64,000 bases of DNA from Opisthocomus hoazin (GCF_030867145.1 NC_134436.1:6200001-6264000); one strand, 5' to 3'; counted from the first letter of the stretch, positions 1 through 13,901 are shown. Translations and numbers: made by a program. The notes: generated by a model from the letters alone, not told the origin.

Positions 1-171
1 GCGGGCGCCCGGGGCTTGCAGGGGACGAAGCTGGCGATGGGGGGAGGCTTGCACAGACCCTCGCTCAAAAGGCAGAGCTGGAACCATCCCCTCCAGCCCA
101 GCAGACACCAGGGACGAGCTGCCTGCTGACAAGACACCTTCAGCATTTCTCAGACCTGCTAAATACAGCCA

Positions 172-200
172 TTTTTGTTTGTTTGTTTGTTTGTTTTTTG
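172..200. repeat. (TTTG)n microsatellite
   Basis: About five TTTG units are followed by a short T-run and G. It is a simple tetranucleotide repeat, possibly the remnant of a retroposon tail, but no retroposon body is recognisable next to it. Confidence 0.85.
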
Positions 201-2259
201 AGGAAACAGTCTCTGCCAGAGCAGCTTTCCAGTTACCTGCTATGATGTACTGCAGCAGTTAAAAGCTACTTGTTCTTTTGGGAGTTCCCAGGAGGAATTA
301 AGGATATCAGTGCACCCAAAGCAAGCGTATGGCGAGAAAGGAAAAGGCAAGCCTATTTCCACCCCAGCCCCGCTAATGCCTTGCTCTTTTTCCTGAGCAT
401 GGGTTTTACAGCATCCTCCTCCCAGGCTGGTCCCGTCACATCCCCACGGGTCACCCGAAATGGCTCACCCCGCTCTCGCCGAAGCGATGCTGCCGCGCTG
501 CGTGGCACGGCTCCAGGACAGCATCGCCCTCACCGCACAGCTACCGGCTTGGGGGATAATTAGTATCTCCCCCATCTGCTAGATTAGCTCGGGGAGGGGA
601 GACAGGGGAGCGCTGCCAGGGTGCGCTTAACTCTTCCGTCCTCAAGCGTTTCTCTGCTGCTCCCCCCTCGAAGGCTCCACTGCAAACCCAGCTGGACCGA
701 GGAGGTCTGGGGAACCTGGATGAGCAGATTTGGGTTCCTCAGCTGGAAACCCCCTCCCCACCCCGGCCCCCTCCAGCTGGCCCCAGCCAGGGTGGGGGCT
801 GCCGTGCCCAGGGCAGCATCCGCCGGACACCCCTTTAAAAGGGACACTGATGTTTGGGAGACGAGGGAAGATGCTAACAACTGCAGCCCAAATGCGGACG
901 CAGGATTAATGCTGCTCTCGGCAGCAGACTCCTTTCCTGCATTAAAGTCAACACATCACCCAACACTTACTTCACACCCTCCCTGGGGTGGCCGGAGAGT
1001 TCCCTTTATAAGGTTAATTCCTTCTCCTCCCCCAACCCCCCCTGAAGAAACAGGATATTTCCTAGCTAATTTGTATGTGTCTAATTTTCATATCAACAAG
1101 ACCAAAGTCATGATTCGGGGCTTTGTCAGGTTTGCTTTATTTCTTGCCATATTCCCGCTCTTCCTGAGTTCGTTTCCATTCCTCCACATCTTTCCCAGAT
1201 TCCGGTAGCCACAGGTTTCTGGGTGAACAATAAAATAACACAGGCTGGAGCCTGTTCAGGTGATGATTTTTTTTTTTTTAATTATTTTTACTTTCTTACT
1301 TGGAAAACCTTTTCCCCTCTCTTTCACCCTCCCCGCTGGGGAGTTCAAAGGGACATGTTCGCAAACACGGGCAGCGCTCTCCACACCCACACTTGCCACC
1401 TTGAGGGAGGGAGCGGCACGAAAACTCGCTGGTGAACATTTGTGCAAATATTCATTTGGCATCTGCTAATGTCAAGTCTGGCTGGATTGGGGCTAAGAGC
1501 TGTAGAAAGGCATAAATGAGTCGGGCAGACAGCAAAAGCCGAGCTACTTCGTCCTGCAAACAGGAGCCTCCTGCAGCAGCGCTCACTGCGTAGAGAAGGG
1601 GCTCGCGCTCCACCTCTTTTCTTTCGCGCTTTGTCTTACCCTTTAGTCATGATGACTTTTCTCATGCAAAGACCTCAGTGTGCTAAATGCTGTGCAAACC
1701 TCCAGCCCCCAAAAAAAGTTTAGTCTTAATAAGCCACAGCCCAAAGCAGAGAGCTTTGCACCCACCACAAGCAGCAATGGCACCCGAATGGGGGCTGCCC
1801 TTGCCCCTGTCCTTGTGTCTGTCTGTTTTACTGCAGTTATCGCCGCGTAACTCCGCAGAGCGTTGCAGGACCGAGTTTCTAGGAAATACACCGTGCCACA
1901 CAGTCCTTCGTCCTGCCAGCTCCCTGGCTGTAGCAGACGATGTGCGTGGCTGCTCTCCTTTGCTTGCAGAGCAGGTAGCCACGGAGGGCTCGCTGCCAGC
2001 ACAAGGAAAACAACCAAACAACGGCAAATAACCCCACTATCGCAACCCCTGGCATTAATGGGGCAGCCGCAGCCGGGTTGCATGGCTCATTAATAAAATG
2101 TCCTCAAGTAATAACGGACCCAGGCCTAACTACAGGGTGTGACCGAAAAGGCTGGAGTCAGTCTCCACTCGCTTGCTCGGTGGCAATCCTTCCCCGGGCA
2201 TCAGTGGGACCTCGTGTGACATGGTCGACCTCCCACGGCCACAGGAGAGTTTTCACTGC

Positions 2260-2345
2260 AGGAACTTTATCCCTTTTATGCAAATTTGACAGCACCAGCG
2301 CAGTGGCTAATGGACTACACCATCTATAATTTACTAGTAAATTAA
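2260..2345. promoter_or_regulatory. Candidate non-coding element with octamer and MEIS-type sites
   Basis: An exact octamer ATGCAAAT (2278-2285) is followed one base later by TGACAG (2287-2292), the core bound by MEIS/PREP/TGIF homeodomain proteins. A short AT-rich stretch containing TAATTTACTAG follows. The arrangement is typical of developmental enhancers, but the motifs are short and conservation could not be tested. Confidence 0.3.
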
Positions 2346-3834
2346 ATATGACCAGTATTGCTTTCTGGAAGTGATGCCTGCAGCACTGGGTGCAGAGAGT
2401 CCTGGGAAGGGGGTCACAGCGCACCCTGCTCTGGGGCTTCAGACGGACCATTTGGAAACAGCCGACAGCAACAGCTGGACTGGCCGTGCCAACACAGCCC
2501 TGATGCATCCAGAAGCTGACCTCCTTGCTTGTGCCCGGCTCCGGGTGCGTGCCACCCTGCCGCGGGTGATGCAACGCTGGCGGCAGGAGGAGAGGTCCTA
2601 GCACTGCGCTTCTAACTGTGGCAAAATACAGCATTTCTATTTCAGAGTTTACAAACTAAATAATCTGTGGTAGAGCTGGCTGGAAATTTCCACATATTTA
2701 CAGATAAGCAAAAACTTTGCACTAAATGAAACCTTTATTTTTGACAAAAGTAGAAAAACTGGGACCTGAAATACATTCTTTTCACATTTCAATATTTCTA
2801 GACTTTGCTTCTAGGCTGGAAAAATGGAAAGAACTTTCCAAGAAAAAATAAAATCTGGTTAAAAAACACAAAACTTAATCCTTTAGCTGTACTTTTCATG
2901 GCAAAACGGAAACAATTCCCAGTCACATTTCCCCGGACCCCTCGCTAACTCCTGATTTACTGTTTAGTCCCTGTGTAACCACCCCGGTCCAGTCCCCGGC
3001 TCAGCTCTGGTCTGGGTGACGGGATCTCCCGAGGTGGGTGCCAGCACCAGGCACCACGCGAGGCTGTCACGACGCACCCCGGGCTGGCGGTCGCTGGGTG
3101 CACGGCGGGGCGGGAGGCTGCCCCGGGCGCAGGCTGCGTCTGCCTGGTCCCTGCCCTGGGTCACCCCGCGAGTCGCCAGCAGAAAGGGATGCAGACGGCA
3201 GCGAGTCTCCCAGCAACGCCCAGTAACTCTGGCTCCCTCCCCGTTCCTTTCACGATGTGCTAACGGGGAGGACTGTGGCAGAGCTCGGAGGCAGCACGGG
3301 CTTGCTGCAGGGGGACAAAGAGTTAATACAGAGAAACCACCACTCGTTTTCCAGCCTTGCAAAGGGAGGATTCCAAGGAGTTGATGTCACTAATAATATT
3401 CCGGTTTTGGGGTTGGAAAAGCCCACCAGGCCCACTGTGCTCATCACGGTGCTGCGTAGGAGACCCCGAGCCTTCCTCAGCACAAGGGTCTGTGGCATCA
3501 GATGTGTCAGGAGGCTCCGGTCCCAGAGCAGCAGGACACAGCCCCGACGGAGAAGCCCTGGTAGAAAACCCAAACTCCTCCAGTGTGGCACGGTGTAGGT
3601 GCCAAGCTGAGAGCAGAGGCTGGTTGCTTAATGATGCAAACCGCTAATGAGCCTGTGGAGCGGGTGAGCTGAGACTCCAGTTCTTGCCCGCCCAGGCATC
3701 GATCCCCGGGCTCCCCACCGGCATCCTTCCCCACCTCGAGAACTTCCACCCAGAGCAGCAGGGTCTTGGATTCCTGGTTTTGACTGGAAACATCGGGGAG
3801 ATGAATCTGAATTCCTTCTCATCAGCCTAAAGAC

Positions 3835-4250
3835 TTCTTTATTATTTATGACTGGGAACGATTCCCACCAGAAACGTGTAGCTGGTTATAATTTAAATGT
3901 TTCTTCTAACTCGGGAAATTTCCAGGAAGGTCTAATAGTAAACACAATAATGTGCCCACAAGTTACAAATCAGCAGTCCTGTTTGTTTAATTCATCTGCC
4001 CAGAAAAATAATTAATGCAAAACTGATGGAGGTTTTTGTTTGTTCCCTAAAACAATGTTATCAGTACATGCCCTCAGTGCATTTTTACTGCAATTATAAA
4101 GGTTTTTCCAGCTGGAAAGTGAGTCAGCTTAACTTTTTTTCTTTTAAACTAATGACCATTTAATGTCAGATGAAAGGTTTGGAGGAAAGGATTAAGTACC
4201 ACTTTCAACAGAGATGGTGGGAGATAATTGACTCAATTTACCCCTGACAT
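3835..4250. promoter_or_regulatory. AT-rich block, candidate conserved non-coding element
   Basis: The block is AT-rich and CpG-poor between GC-rich flanks, with no open frame and no recognised repeat. It carries an AP-1-like TGAGTCA (about 4121-4127) and several A/T-rich homeodomain-type cores. It lies about 12 kb downstream of FGF18. The call rests only on composition and motifs. Confidence 0.25.
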
Positions 4251-6639
4251 CGGTGCAGGGCATCCGCGCACGTGTGTGAGTGTTGAGCTACAGCAGAGCG
4301 AGGCACCCCACCACAGACCCAGTGCTCTCCCCATGCGGGTGGGTGCTCACTTTTTCCACTCCATCACTCAAGCACATCCAACTCGACATCTGTAGCAGGT
4401 GTCCCTGTGCCCTCTGGGAAGATGCAGCTATTCCTGGTCTGGAACCGGCAACACTCTTCAAACTGCAGAGGAGAAACTGCAGGACAGATGTGAAGCCGAT
4501 AATAAAACTCCATAAAGTAAGTAAGGGGACAGAATGCTCCAGTTCAGGTATTTGCCAGCAGACAGAGGCGCAGCCCTCCCCCGATTCCCCAACCTCCGGC
4601 CACAGCCACATTTTCACTCACACCCTCCACCGCTACTCTGGGACTTCCAGACCAAATAACTTTCGCTAATCTTTCATCTCTGCGTGCTCCTTTGATCCAT
4701 TTTTCTTTCCCCAGTCGCTGCCATTTTCAGGGACTTGGGGTGATTTATCCTGGAGCGATGTTTTTTGCTGTTTGCCCGCATGGGCAACCCCTTTGCACAG
4801 GATGGGCTCCTGCAGCAGGGCTGCTCCAGGTGCTGATGCTCCCATCCATTTGATGCCAGACCTTCCCGGGAGGCTTTTCCCTGTGTCCCAGGGGACAACG
4901 TGGCCCTTTTTCCTCTGGCTGTGAAGCTGCCAGGGAAGGCTTTGATTGCTATTCTGGTGTATGAACCACTTGGCTTGCGTGGAAAAGTGTTTAATGAAGC
5001 ACATAACATAACAGTATGCACCCCATCACAAAGTCCTGCTCCAGGCCCCCTTGCAGTGCAGCCCTACACAGAAGCCACCTATAAATTTGAATGTCATGAA
5101 TTCCACCTAAGGGCAGGGTTTTGGTTTACTCCCCAAGTCACTTTTTGAAGGCGATCCCTGCCTCCCGGCTTGGCCGTGAGCTGGTATCTGGCTTGTCCCA
5201 CGCATCTGAGGAGCAATGTCCCAAGGAGGGAGAAGGGCTTCACCAGAGCTTGTGGCTGAGCTGGCGGTGGTCGATCCCACCACCCGAGCAGAGCCACCAT
5301 CTACTTGGAGAAGCCAGCTAGGAAGGGTGAGGGTCTGTTTTCGTTGTCTTCTTTCAAGAGCATGACGTGCTCTCAGTTCACACCTTGAAGAGGTACGAAG
5401 CAAACATTCAGCCCTGAATCACTTGGCTGCTACAGCAGATTGTAGATTAGAGCACCTTGGGCCGGGTTCAGACCACCTACCGCGATGTCTGACGGCAGCA
5501 CCCCACAGCCGGGCTGGCCAGGCCAAACCTGCTCCCCGTGCAGGCAATGGAGAGGACACCCAGTCACACTGCAGCACCCCAGACTCACCTCCCACCTGGC
5601 AGATGTTTTTGATGCTTCCCAGTAAATCATGCCATGCAGCCGTTCAGGTTCCCATAGCAAAGGGCCCGCTGCGTGCACAGATCTCCTCCTGAAATCATGG
5701 GAGAAATCCGGCTGCAACATGCCAGGTGGATGGGACTTGAACACCCAAATCCTCCGGGCAATGAAAGATCTCAGCCCGAATGTATGCGAGGAGCTTGTAC
5801 AATCAGGCTCCGAAACACTGAGCTCAAAACTTGCCATGTTCAAGATCAAACGAGTAATCTCAACTTCCCCACCCCCGGAACGGGACCACTTGCACTTAGT
5901 TGCCTGGCATAGCTGGTGTGAAAGGCAGCGTGGGCTGGAGAAGACCTGGGTGACCCTGTGAAGGCAGGGGCTGACAGTTCTCCTCTCCAACTCCAACCGG
6001 CTGGCGAGGGTGGCCGTACAACACCGCCACGTGCGAGCACTGGCGCTGCCTCAATGTTGAGCAAATGGGATGGTGCCCATGCAATGTGGAAAGGACTTTG
6101 GGGTCCAAAAACCACCAAGAGAAAATACAAGCTAGGGTTTGCAGCCAGGGTGGCTGCCACCTGGGCAAAGGGTCTCCTTGTGGGAGTGGTGCCTGTGGAG
6201 CTTCTTGTGGGGGTGGATGGGTAACAGGGAGAGGACGGACCCTATGAGGGTCCTACGAGGCCATCACAGAGCATCTTTCCTGCTCCTTCAGCCAGCACAG
6301 GAGTGTGAGAAATGACAGGCCTGTGTGATAGGACTGGGAAAGGACCCAAAGCACTCCTGGAGGTATCTTGTGCTTTCTTCAGCGCTGTTTAACATGGACG
6401 AACCAAGGACAAGCATAAAGGGGTATGCTGCCCAAAGCCCTTCCTTTTCGAGGCTGGTCTCCAGGCTCTCATTGTCTGAACCCAAAGTTAATCGCCATGC
6501 CGTATGTTAATTTTCCCAAGTCAAGAACCGCTCTCTTTCACCAGTTTTGAAGTTTGCTGCCTTTCATTGAATTTCCCTGCCTGTATTAGGAGAGCAGGTG
6601 AGCGGGAGATCCCAATTTGCTTTCTCTGCAGTCTAGACT

Positions 6640-7140
6640 ATTCATTACTTTCCTGTCTCTAAATGAAGCAGGCGCAGTCTTTTCAATACCTCCATAAAGC
6701 ATTCCCTCACCAGGCCTCTAATCATTTTCATTGTCAGCCTCTGAACACTTATTATTTCCACTATATCCCCCTTTGAGATCAGATATCCAGAGAGGAGCCC
6801 GGCATGTTAGCAAGGGTCTCCTCCGGATCTGTGCTGTGAGCAGGCAGGCATTCAGGAGTATTTTACATCCCTCTCTTTAACCATCCTCATATTTTGTTTT
6901 ACTTTCCCGACAGCAAAAAGGAAAAAAGATCCCAGAGTCATTGTGGATAGCTCAATAAAAGCATAAATGATTACAATTAATTTGGAGCCCGACAACGTGC
7001 GTGCGTAGCTGGAATTATTCCTCGCCATGCCTTGCCTTGCAGTCGTCAGGGGTGAATTTTATCTGCCATTGTGCTGCCCATTCACCTAGCTTTGTGTGGT
7101 CTGACAATATCTCAACCCAAGGTGGTATATGGTTGCAGGC
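6640..7140 (-). mobile_element. Ancient degraded CR1/L3-type LINE fragment
   Basis: Read on the + strand, the reverse complement of an old CR1 3' region is recognisable. CTCACCAGGCCTCTAATCA followed by TTTTCATTGTCAGCCTCTGAA matches the recalled pattern of old amniote CR1 copies, and further right TTTATCTGCCATTGTGCTG followed by CCCATTCACCTAGCTTTGTG matches a more 5' segment of the same element. The middle is strongly diverged. The order of the two matches is the one expected for a minus-strand element. Boundaries are approximate. Confidence 0.6.
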
Positions 7141-7532
7141 ACTGCCGCTCTCGTTATTTACAATGGCTAATTAAGATCCTGCTACAACCTTCATCCCACC
7201 CTTAATTCTTATGAAGCAGCCAACAAAAGGTTTTGATTTCCTTTTTGGCTGGAAGACCTTTTGGCTTCTTCAAAAAGGGGATTAAGAATGAAAGCACATA
7301 AAGGTATGTGCACAATCACAAAGTCATAACAGCTCTCCGAGTGCAGTCTCCCAGGAATGAAACACAGCATTAGCAAGAAGGGCTAATTGGGACCGGTTTA
7401 AAGAGTGCACATTGTGTAGCCGAGTCCGGTAACACTTTTGATCAGGCAGACAACACAGCCACAAATTGCTTTCTTCCCCCTCCAAAATATCTGACCCCGC
7501 AGGAAACACTGTTTTACCTTTCCTAAGCAGCC

Positions 7533-7559
7533 CAGACAGACAGACAGACAGACAGACAG
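7533..7559. repeat. (CAGA)n microsatellite
   Basis: About six and a half uninterrupted CAGA units. A shorter tract of the same motif occurs near 22632-22648. Confidence 0.9.
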
Positions 7560-8521
7560 TGCACGCGAGCTGGGTGAGTGTCTTGGGTCGCACCAGCTGC
7601 TCTGAAGGGCACAGCCTGGACAAGCCCAGCGCTCTGCGGGTTCCGGGCAGATGCAGGGTCCCTGTTCCCCACGCTCGGCCTCAGGATCCCCGGAGGCTGG
7701 TGCTGGCTCGGACGGCGATCGCCAGTGTCACTGTCAGCATGACTTTAGGATCGGATGGAGCCGTGCTCACGCAACTCACCCAGACTTTCTCTCCAGGGGG
7801 TGTTCTGGGCATTGCTGTCGGTTGCAAGTTCCAGAGCAATTGCCCTCCGTCACCTCTTTGCCTTCAGGCAGAAGGGGTGCAGGTCCTGGTCTCAGGTTGC
7901 CTCCAGAGAGCCTCCCCATTGCAAACCTTGCCCCGGAGGAAGCAGCCCTCCCCGCTGCCTGGTCCTCCCACAGACGGGCACCCCTCAAAGGCTCTGCCCA
8001 GGGTGCTCCAATCCCCGGAGCCTGTCGCCATCCCAAAGGCCTCCCCTCTTAGTCCCTGTGTCACCAAGCCAGCTCTGTGAGCCAAGCTTGGGAATCTGGT
8101 TCATTAGCTCTTGGCAATGCCATCCCCCAAAATGTCATGGCATGCAGAAATCTATGAAAACCAGAGGCCCGAGACATGTGTTTTTGTTTGTTTGCATGTG
8201 CCAACATTTCCAATGGCTCAGAAATGTGTGCCTGTGAAGGCTGCATGTGTGTTATTCATTTAGGATCATTTTCAGCCCTTATAATAGGAGGCTCATTTTG
8301 TCCTTTTGAAAGCTCTCGAGCAGAGATGATCACAGCCCTAAAGCCTGCCATGGCTGTAAACAACATTTAAGCTCCACATAGCCGTCTCTCCTTGGAAAAT
8401 AGTCCCACGAAGGAGTGGAAGGGTTTTCACTATGTGCTCGTGTCAGATACATAGATAGATAGGCAGCTCATTCCTCTAGGCTCCTTTGTAAACCCTGGCC
8501 AAGATTTTTACATTCTGATTC

Positions 8522-8543
8522 ATGCAAATACGATCATATGATC
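8522..8543. promoter_or_regulatory. Octamer next to a perfect 12-base palindrome
   Basis: An exact octamer ATGCAAAT (8522-8529) is followed by the perfect palindrome GATCATATGATC (8532-8543). The palindrome contains the E-box CATATG at its centre, and the run TGATCAAAG just downstream resembles a TCF/LEF site. The density of short sites is suggestive only. Confidence 0.25.
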
Positions 8544-8989
8544 AAAGTAACATGTGCTACCTCCCAGGAACTAACGCACTAATCGCTGGCGTGCCGCAGG
8601 CCATGGCCTATCTCACACCATCACTTTCCCTCCTTGTTCCTGACGCTGCTTCCGCCTGTCCTTGCACACAACATCCCTCAAGCAGACAGCTGGCGCTGAA
8701 CCAGCCGGGACGGGGTCTGCTTCAAGCTAGCTCTCCGCACGGCCTCACAAAATGCTCGGAGAGCCTTCCCTTGCATCCCTTCTGCTCCACCCATGCCAAA
8801 GCTTCTGACGGCGCATCTTTCCTGGCTACCGATGGGGAAGCAGTGTACCCCAAAATGGGTGCGTGTCTCCAGGTCGCCTGACTGGGCAATTGTGGGATGA
8901 AATCTCCCAATTACAAATTTCTCCCACGATTTCCATAGCTCCTCTCATCTGCTCCAGGTGGAATCAGTTTCAGAATTGCCTCTTTTGAA

Positions 8990-9000
8990 GGGGGGGGGGG
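8990..9000. repeat. Poly-G run
   Basis: Eleven consecutive G residues followed by TGTGTGG. This is a homopolymer, and its length may be unreliable depending on the sequencing method. Confidence 0.85.
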
Positions 9001-12000
9001 TGTGTGGAAATGGCCTTTCCAAGACTGGGACTGCACAAGCTGATGAAAACGCAGCCCAGGGGAGGAGCGGGTCCTCGGCACCCAGCTGGGAAGGAGGAAC
9101 TGCAGCATCATCTGTGCTGCTTTCCCCAGCTGGGCCATGCTGTCCTTCATCCAGGACATCCCTGAAAAGGCACTGGGAACCTCATGACACTTGTGCTGCT
9201 TAACCGAGGAAGAAACTCCCACTAGAGTCTTCGATGCGGTTACATCTTCTGTTATTCCTGGCCACCGCGGTTGTTTTATTCAAAACAAAGGCAGTGTTTT
9301 CTATCCTTTAGGCCCAAGCAGACCAATTCATCTCTCTTCAGATTGGTTTGATGTGGCTTGGGAAACTCTACTGGTTGTTCCCCAGGCGCGGCGTAACTCA
9401 GTTCGGCTTCCTGTGGCTCCACCACGGGTACCTCAGCCTGGCAGACACCAGGGATGTGCAGACAGTTTCCCTGTTGTCCGCTCCAAAACTGGAAATCAGT
9501 TCTTGCCCAGGGAGGTGTCGGCCACCTTCGGGCTGCTCTGGTCGGACTACAACTTTCCATAACTTTGTGAGTAGAAGCGAGTCTCACCCAAACCAAACAA
9601 CCAAACATGGCCAGGTACTGCAGCAGTCGCCACCAGCCCGGAGATGATGGCTTGGCTTGTCTCTGTGGGTAACCACTAAGCCCATGGGTTTTGGCTCCCG
9701 GGGAGACCCCAGTATGTGCCAGACCTTGCTGCGGGACAGGGACTCTGCAGGTGACGCACCAAAGGGGATGCTCACAGTCTACATCTCCTTGGGTTGGCAC
9801 CTCAACGTGGGCATTGCGAGCTTAAAATGCCATGGGAGAAAGGCAACAGTGTTATGATTTTTTTTCCCCATCAGCCAGGATTCAGTCTCTGGAGAAAAGG
9901 GGGTGGCAGCAGGGGGCCAGCAGAAATGGGTAAGACAGGGCCAACCTGTCAAAGGTTTGGGCTCTGGACCCTTCAGCAGGCTCTGGGGAAAGGCGGTGGA
10001 AGTTACCATCCAGGGCCTTGGCCAGTGGAGCGAGGTGGCATTTGCTAAAGAAACAGTGAACTGCTACAGACTGGAGTTTTGGTGGGGGGCTCGAATCTAT
10101 TCAGAGACTTGGAAAACAGTGTCAGCTGAGAAATAGGCAGGTGATTTTTATTTACACATCAAATATTGCTTTTTGCTTTCAAAGTGAAGCTTCTGATTTC
10201 TCTCTTTTCTTTTTTCCTTTAAAATTAACTATATTTAAAGAGACCAAGTAAATTCTTAAATAGGGTGAATTGAATGTTTTTGGTAAACCCAAATCTCTCC
10301 ACCCAGTACTTTGTCTCACTTAAAAAAAGAGAAGTTTCAGTTTGACCTGATTTTTCCTCCCTAATTTTTCAGCTCACACCGTTGGAAATAACAGAGTCTA
10401 CGAAGGTTACATCATTCGTGAGGAATCTCCTCTCATCCGTCTCCAAATGAATAACAACAAACATTCAAAAAATAATTGAAGTTTTATATATATCCCTTGG
10501 CCATTCAGGTGGTATGGCTGGCACGAGACATAGGCACTTTAAACAGCTGTTGTGAATCTTAAGTATAAACTTCCACCCCTTGGCACTGCACCAGGAAATT
10601 ATGCATAGGAATATACCTGCTTTCCCTTGGAGCAGACAAAAATCACGATGTTTAATACCTTGAGAGTGGACAGGAGAGAAAAGCTTTTTTCTTGGAGGAC
10701 ACTCACGCTTTGTCTGGCCCTTTCTGTTACATTGGACGAGCGGGACCGAGGGGGTTCTAGGCTTTGCCGAGATAGGCAAAGGGCTTTGCAGGGGGTGTTT
10801 ACAGCCCTAAACACCCAGCATTCACACGCCGCCTCCTCCTTCACCAGCAGATACCTGGATTGTAGAATAATTCAGTGGCCTAAAAAAGAACAACCACCAC
10901 TCCACCCACACACACTTTTTCACATATTACAACCTTGTTTTATAAAGGTAGGTACAGTAACATAGTATGCTCTTAGAGCCAAATTCATGTACGTTTTCTG
11001 TTACCCAACCTATCCCACCTAGAGCTGACTCCGTTTGCTCAGAGTCAGATCTTTCTCGATGGACAAACTCTCCTACACAAGAAAAACCACTAGAGCATCT
11101 TCTCCAGCTGGAGGCTGAGGTCCTGGCTGAAAACTCATTCCACTGCTTTTGTGAAAGTACGGAGATACCAAAACACTCGGTGCATGTGGGAAAGCTGATG
11201 GACATCCACGGGGCAAAACACCACCACATGCACACGCATGTGCCTGCCAAGCCTTGCGCTGAGAGCTGGTGTAGAATGTGCATTTGCTTAAACCAAACCT
11301 AACTTCCATCTTGCCGTGTTTCTGCAAGCCAAGGTAAATAAGCTATTGCAAAGAGAAAGATGATTCGAGGAGGTGCAGCCAGCAGGAGTGAGCTGAGCTC
11401 AGGCCTCGCCATGCTTTCCAGGATCCTCCCCAAGCTCTGCTCCACTCCCACATGCATCTCCCTACAGACGGGTTCACGGGCACTAAAGCATCCAGCTCAT
11501 TTAGGCTATGGCCTTAATTCCAGAAGCCATGGACAGAAAAACTTGGTCTTATCTTCCCATCACTGAGCTTTAGGGCAGCATTCCTTCCCCAGACTTTGTC
11601 ATTTTTGTCTCGATGGCTTCTTCCTCACCTCGCCTCACCTTGTGACATTTATTGGAGGGGTGTATGAGCTACGCTCCCAAAAGTTAGTATTAATTGTGCA
11701 GGTATTATACACGCTGGCATGCAAGAGGTGATGTAGGTGAAGGGACTGAGCCCTCTGCATAGGTAGGCCGCACCTCTGGGCAGGTGCACTAATTCCCCGC
11801 TTGCAGAAGGGCACAGCTAAAACTGCAAGGGTGTCCTGGAAAAGGCTTCCCCACTGCTTCACATCTGCAAAAAGCTCATTTCTAACTGCGAGCCTGTGAA
11901 CCGGCGCGACAGAGGTGATCCTGAGCTAAAGAAGACTGCAAGGACAGCCCAAGAAAACGAGCACCAAGTTTCACATGCTCGTGGTTCTGAAGGAAGCGTT

Positions 12001-13901
12001 GCCAAAAGCTGACTGTTGGCAAGAGGGGCAGATGAGGCTCAAACGGGGCAGACCAGGTGCAGCAACTGCCTAGCTTCACAGTGCGGAGCCTGCAGTGCCA
12101 CCTACATTTGCATCAACAAGGCAGAGGCAGAACAAAACTACCAGCTGTCAAGCAGGAAAGACCATGGCAGCTTCGGGGCTCCAGCTGCAGGAATGTCAAC
12201 TTGGTCAACTGCTCCCACTCGCTGACAGCTCTGTGGCCCAGGAAAGGTCCCTGGTGAGCTGGAAGACACCCTGCACAGGGACCAGGACACTCTTTGTCTG
12301 CTTACACAGCGGTGAGCCCCATGCAGGTCATGACAACGTCATGAAGGTTTGTCCTACTTGGACCAGGCGCAGAGCCCACCTGAGCTTTGACAGCCAACCC
12401 TTCACCATCGCAGGAACAGCACCTGGAAGGTCTCACCAAACAGCAGTCTGGTTTGTGCAACACACTCAAAGCACTGACAAGAAACTTCCCTGGACCTACA
12501 AAGCTTCCCTACTGGGATGGACTCACATTTCGTCATGCCCAGCAGCGCCTGCACCCAGCTTCATGACAGAGCCGACCACGGCGTTACCAAAGCGTGCCAC
12601 TGTCTGATCTCAGCTATGAAAACACTGCTACAAATCTAGAAGCATTTCTGAAGCAGTAGCTACAATATGCTTTTATTAAATCCAGTTAAGCAGTGTTTAA
12701 AGTGTGCCCACCCAGAGCTCCACACACTTTCAGGCCATCAGCTGCTTCAAGCAATCGCCTAGTGTTACGCCCCTCACTGCTGAGGTTATTTCCACAGTAG
12801 TAATTAAATCCTCATTAACAATTTTCAATTATAAAGTAAATCAAATAGCCTACACAGGGAATTTCAGCTCATATTCAAGGAGTCCGAGGACTTTCTGAAA
12901 GGAAGAAATGTTAAACACCACAGAAAAGCTTCTACTCTAATCCGGATGTCAGCAGAGAGACTTCTCCAGCAGGGATGTTGACAACCACCTGCAACCGCTG
13001 GCCTAACCACCAAGCACAACCCAGACGCAGAAACACCACATGCCTGGTGGTCGGCAAGCACAAGGCCGTCCGTCACTGGGCACGTGACGGATTTCCCCTG
13101 TTTCTGTTCATTTCTTGAACATCTCCTCACCAGAGCACCCTTTTGCCCAACGTGAAGTTGCTCTGGAGGGAATGCGGTGTGATTTATTCTCATCTTTGCC
13201 CCTGCTTTTGTTGTTGTTAATAAAGCCTAAAGAGCAGATGTTCAAATACGAATACTCAATGCACACCAATCTCAGCCAACAAATCTCCGACAGCACCTAA
13301 CCCAGATGAGCACCTCACCACGCTACCTTTTCACAGCCCAAGGAACCCATCTCACTGCTGTCCAGTAAATATTCTTGCAAACCAACAACACGAGCGCCAG
13401 AGGCCCCTAGTGACAATTGCATGGTCCCTAGTTCCCACGTTCCTGTCTCCAAACCCAGTGGGCATTGCAGGACAGGCAGCAGATCCTCCCCAGCTGCTCT
13501 CGGCCGCACAGGAGATCCCTTCTGCCCAGCCTTCTCAAGCATTTACTGCCTCCACCCCTTCGAGTTTCCCCAATGGCAAACAAACCCTGTAGTTCTGACA
13601 GTGAAACCGTCAGTGCCACGGGCCATGGTGATATTTCAAGGAGAAAAAAGGCACCCATAAATCCTTTCTCACTCTGGAACAATCAACTGGGTTTCTCCTC
13701 TCGGAGGTACTAATAGAGCAAGTCTCCAGCCGCTCCCAGTCCTCCACCCCCAGTGCTCCTCTGAACTTTCCCCAAATCTCTCCCACATGAATCAATCTGA
13801 AAGCAAAGCTGGCAAAGCCTTCCAGCCCCCACCAACCAATTCCACCACCGTGCCATCGGGTCCCGCTTCAGTGCTGGTCTCCAGGTACGCCAGGAGAGCA
13901 G

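Larger units (their letters stand above)
1..6639. other. Intergenic DNA downstream of FGF18, left part
   Basis: I find no supportable gene. Reading frames of up to 195 codons exist on both strands, but they lack any recognisable domain, have low-complexity composition and fall in GC-rich DNA where stops are rare by chance. GC-rich stretches (about 1-120, 430-850, 3000-3240) alternate with AT-rich, CpG-poor stretches (about 2620-2900, 3830-4250). A TTTG microsatellite lies near 172-200 and a T-run with an AT-rich tail near 1267-1290. The AT-rich blocks are listed separately as candidate regulatory DNA. Confidence 0.6.

Noticed and set aside
621..1208. 195-codon open frame on the + strand
   Set aside because: No recognisable domain, a Pro/Ser/Leu-rich composition typical of chance frames in GC-rich DNA, overlapping frames on the other strand, and no splice or promoter context.
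7466..8080. 204-codon open frame on the + strand starting next to the CAGA repeat
   Set aside because: Several overlapping frames of similar length on both strands show that the stretch simply lacks stops. No motif or domain is visible.
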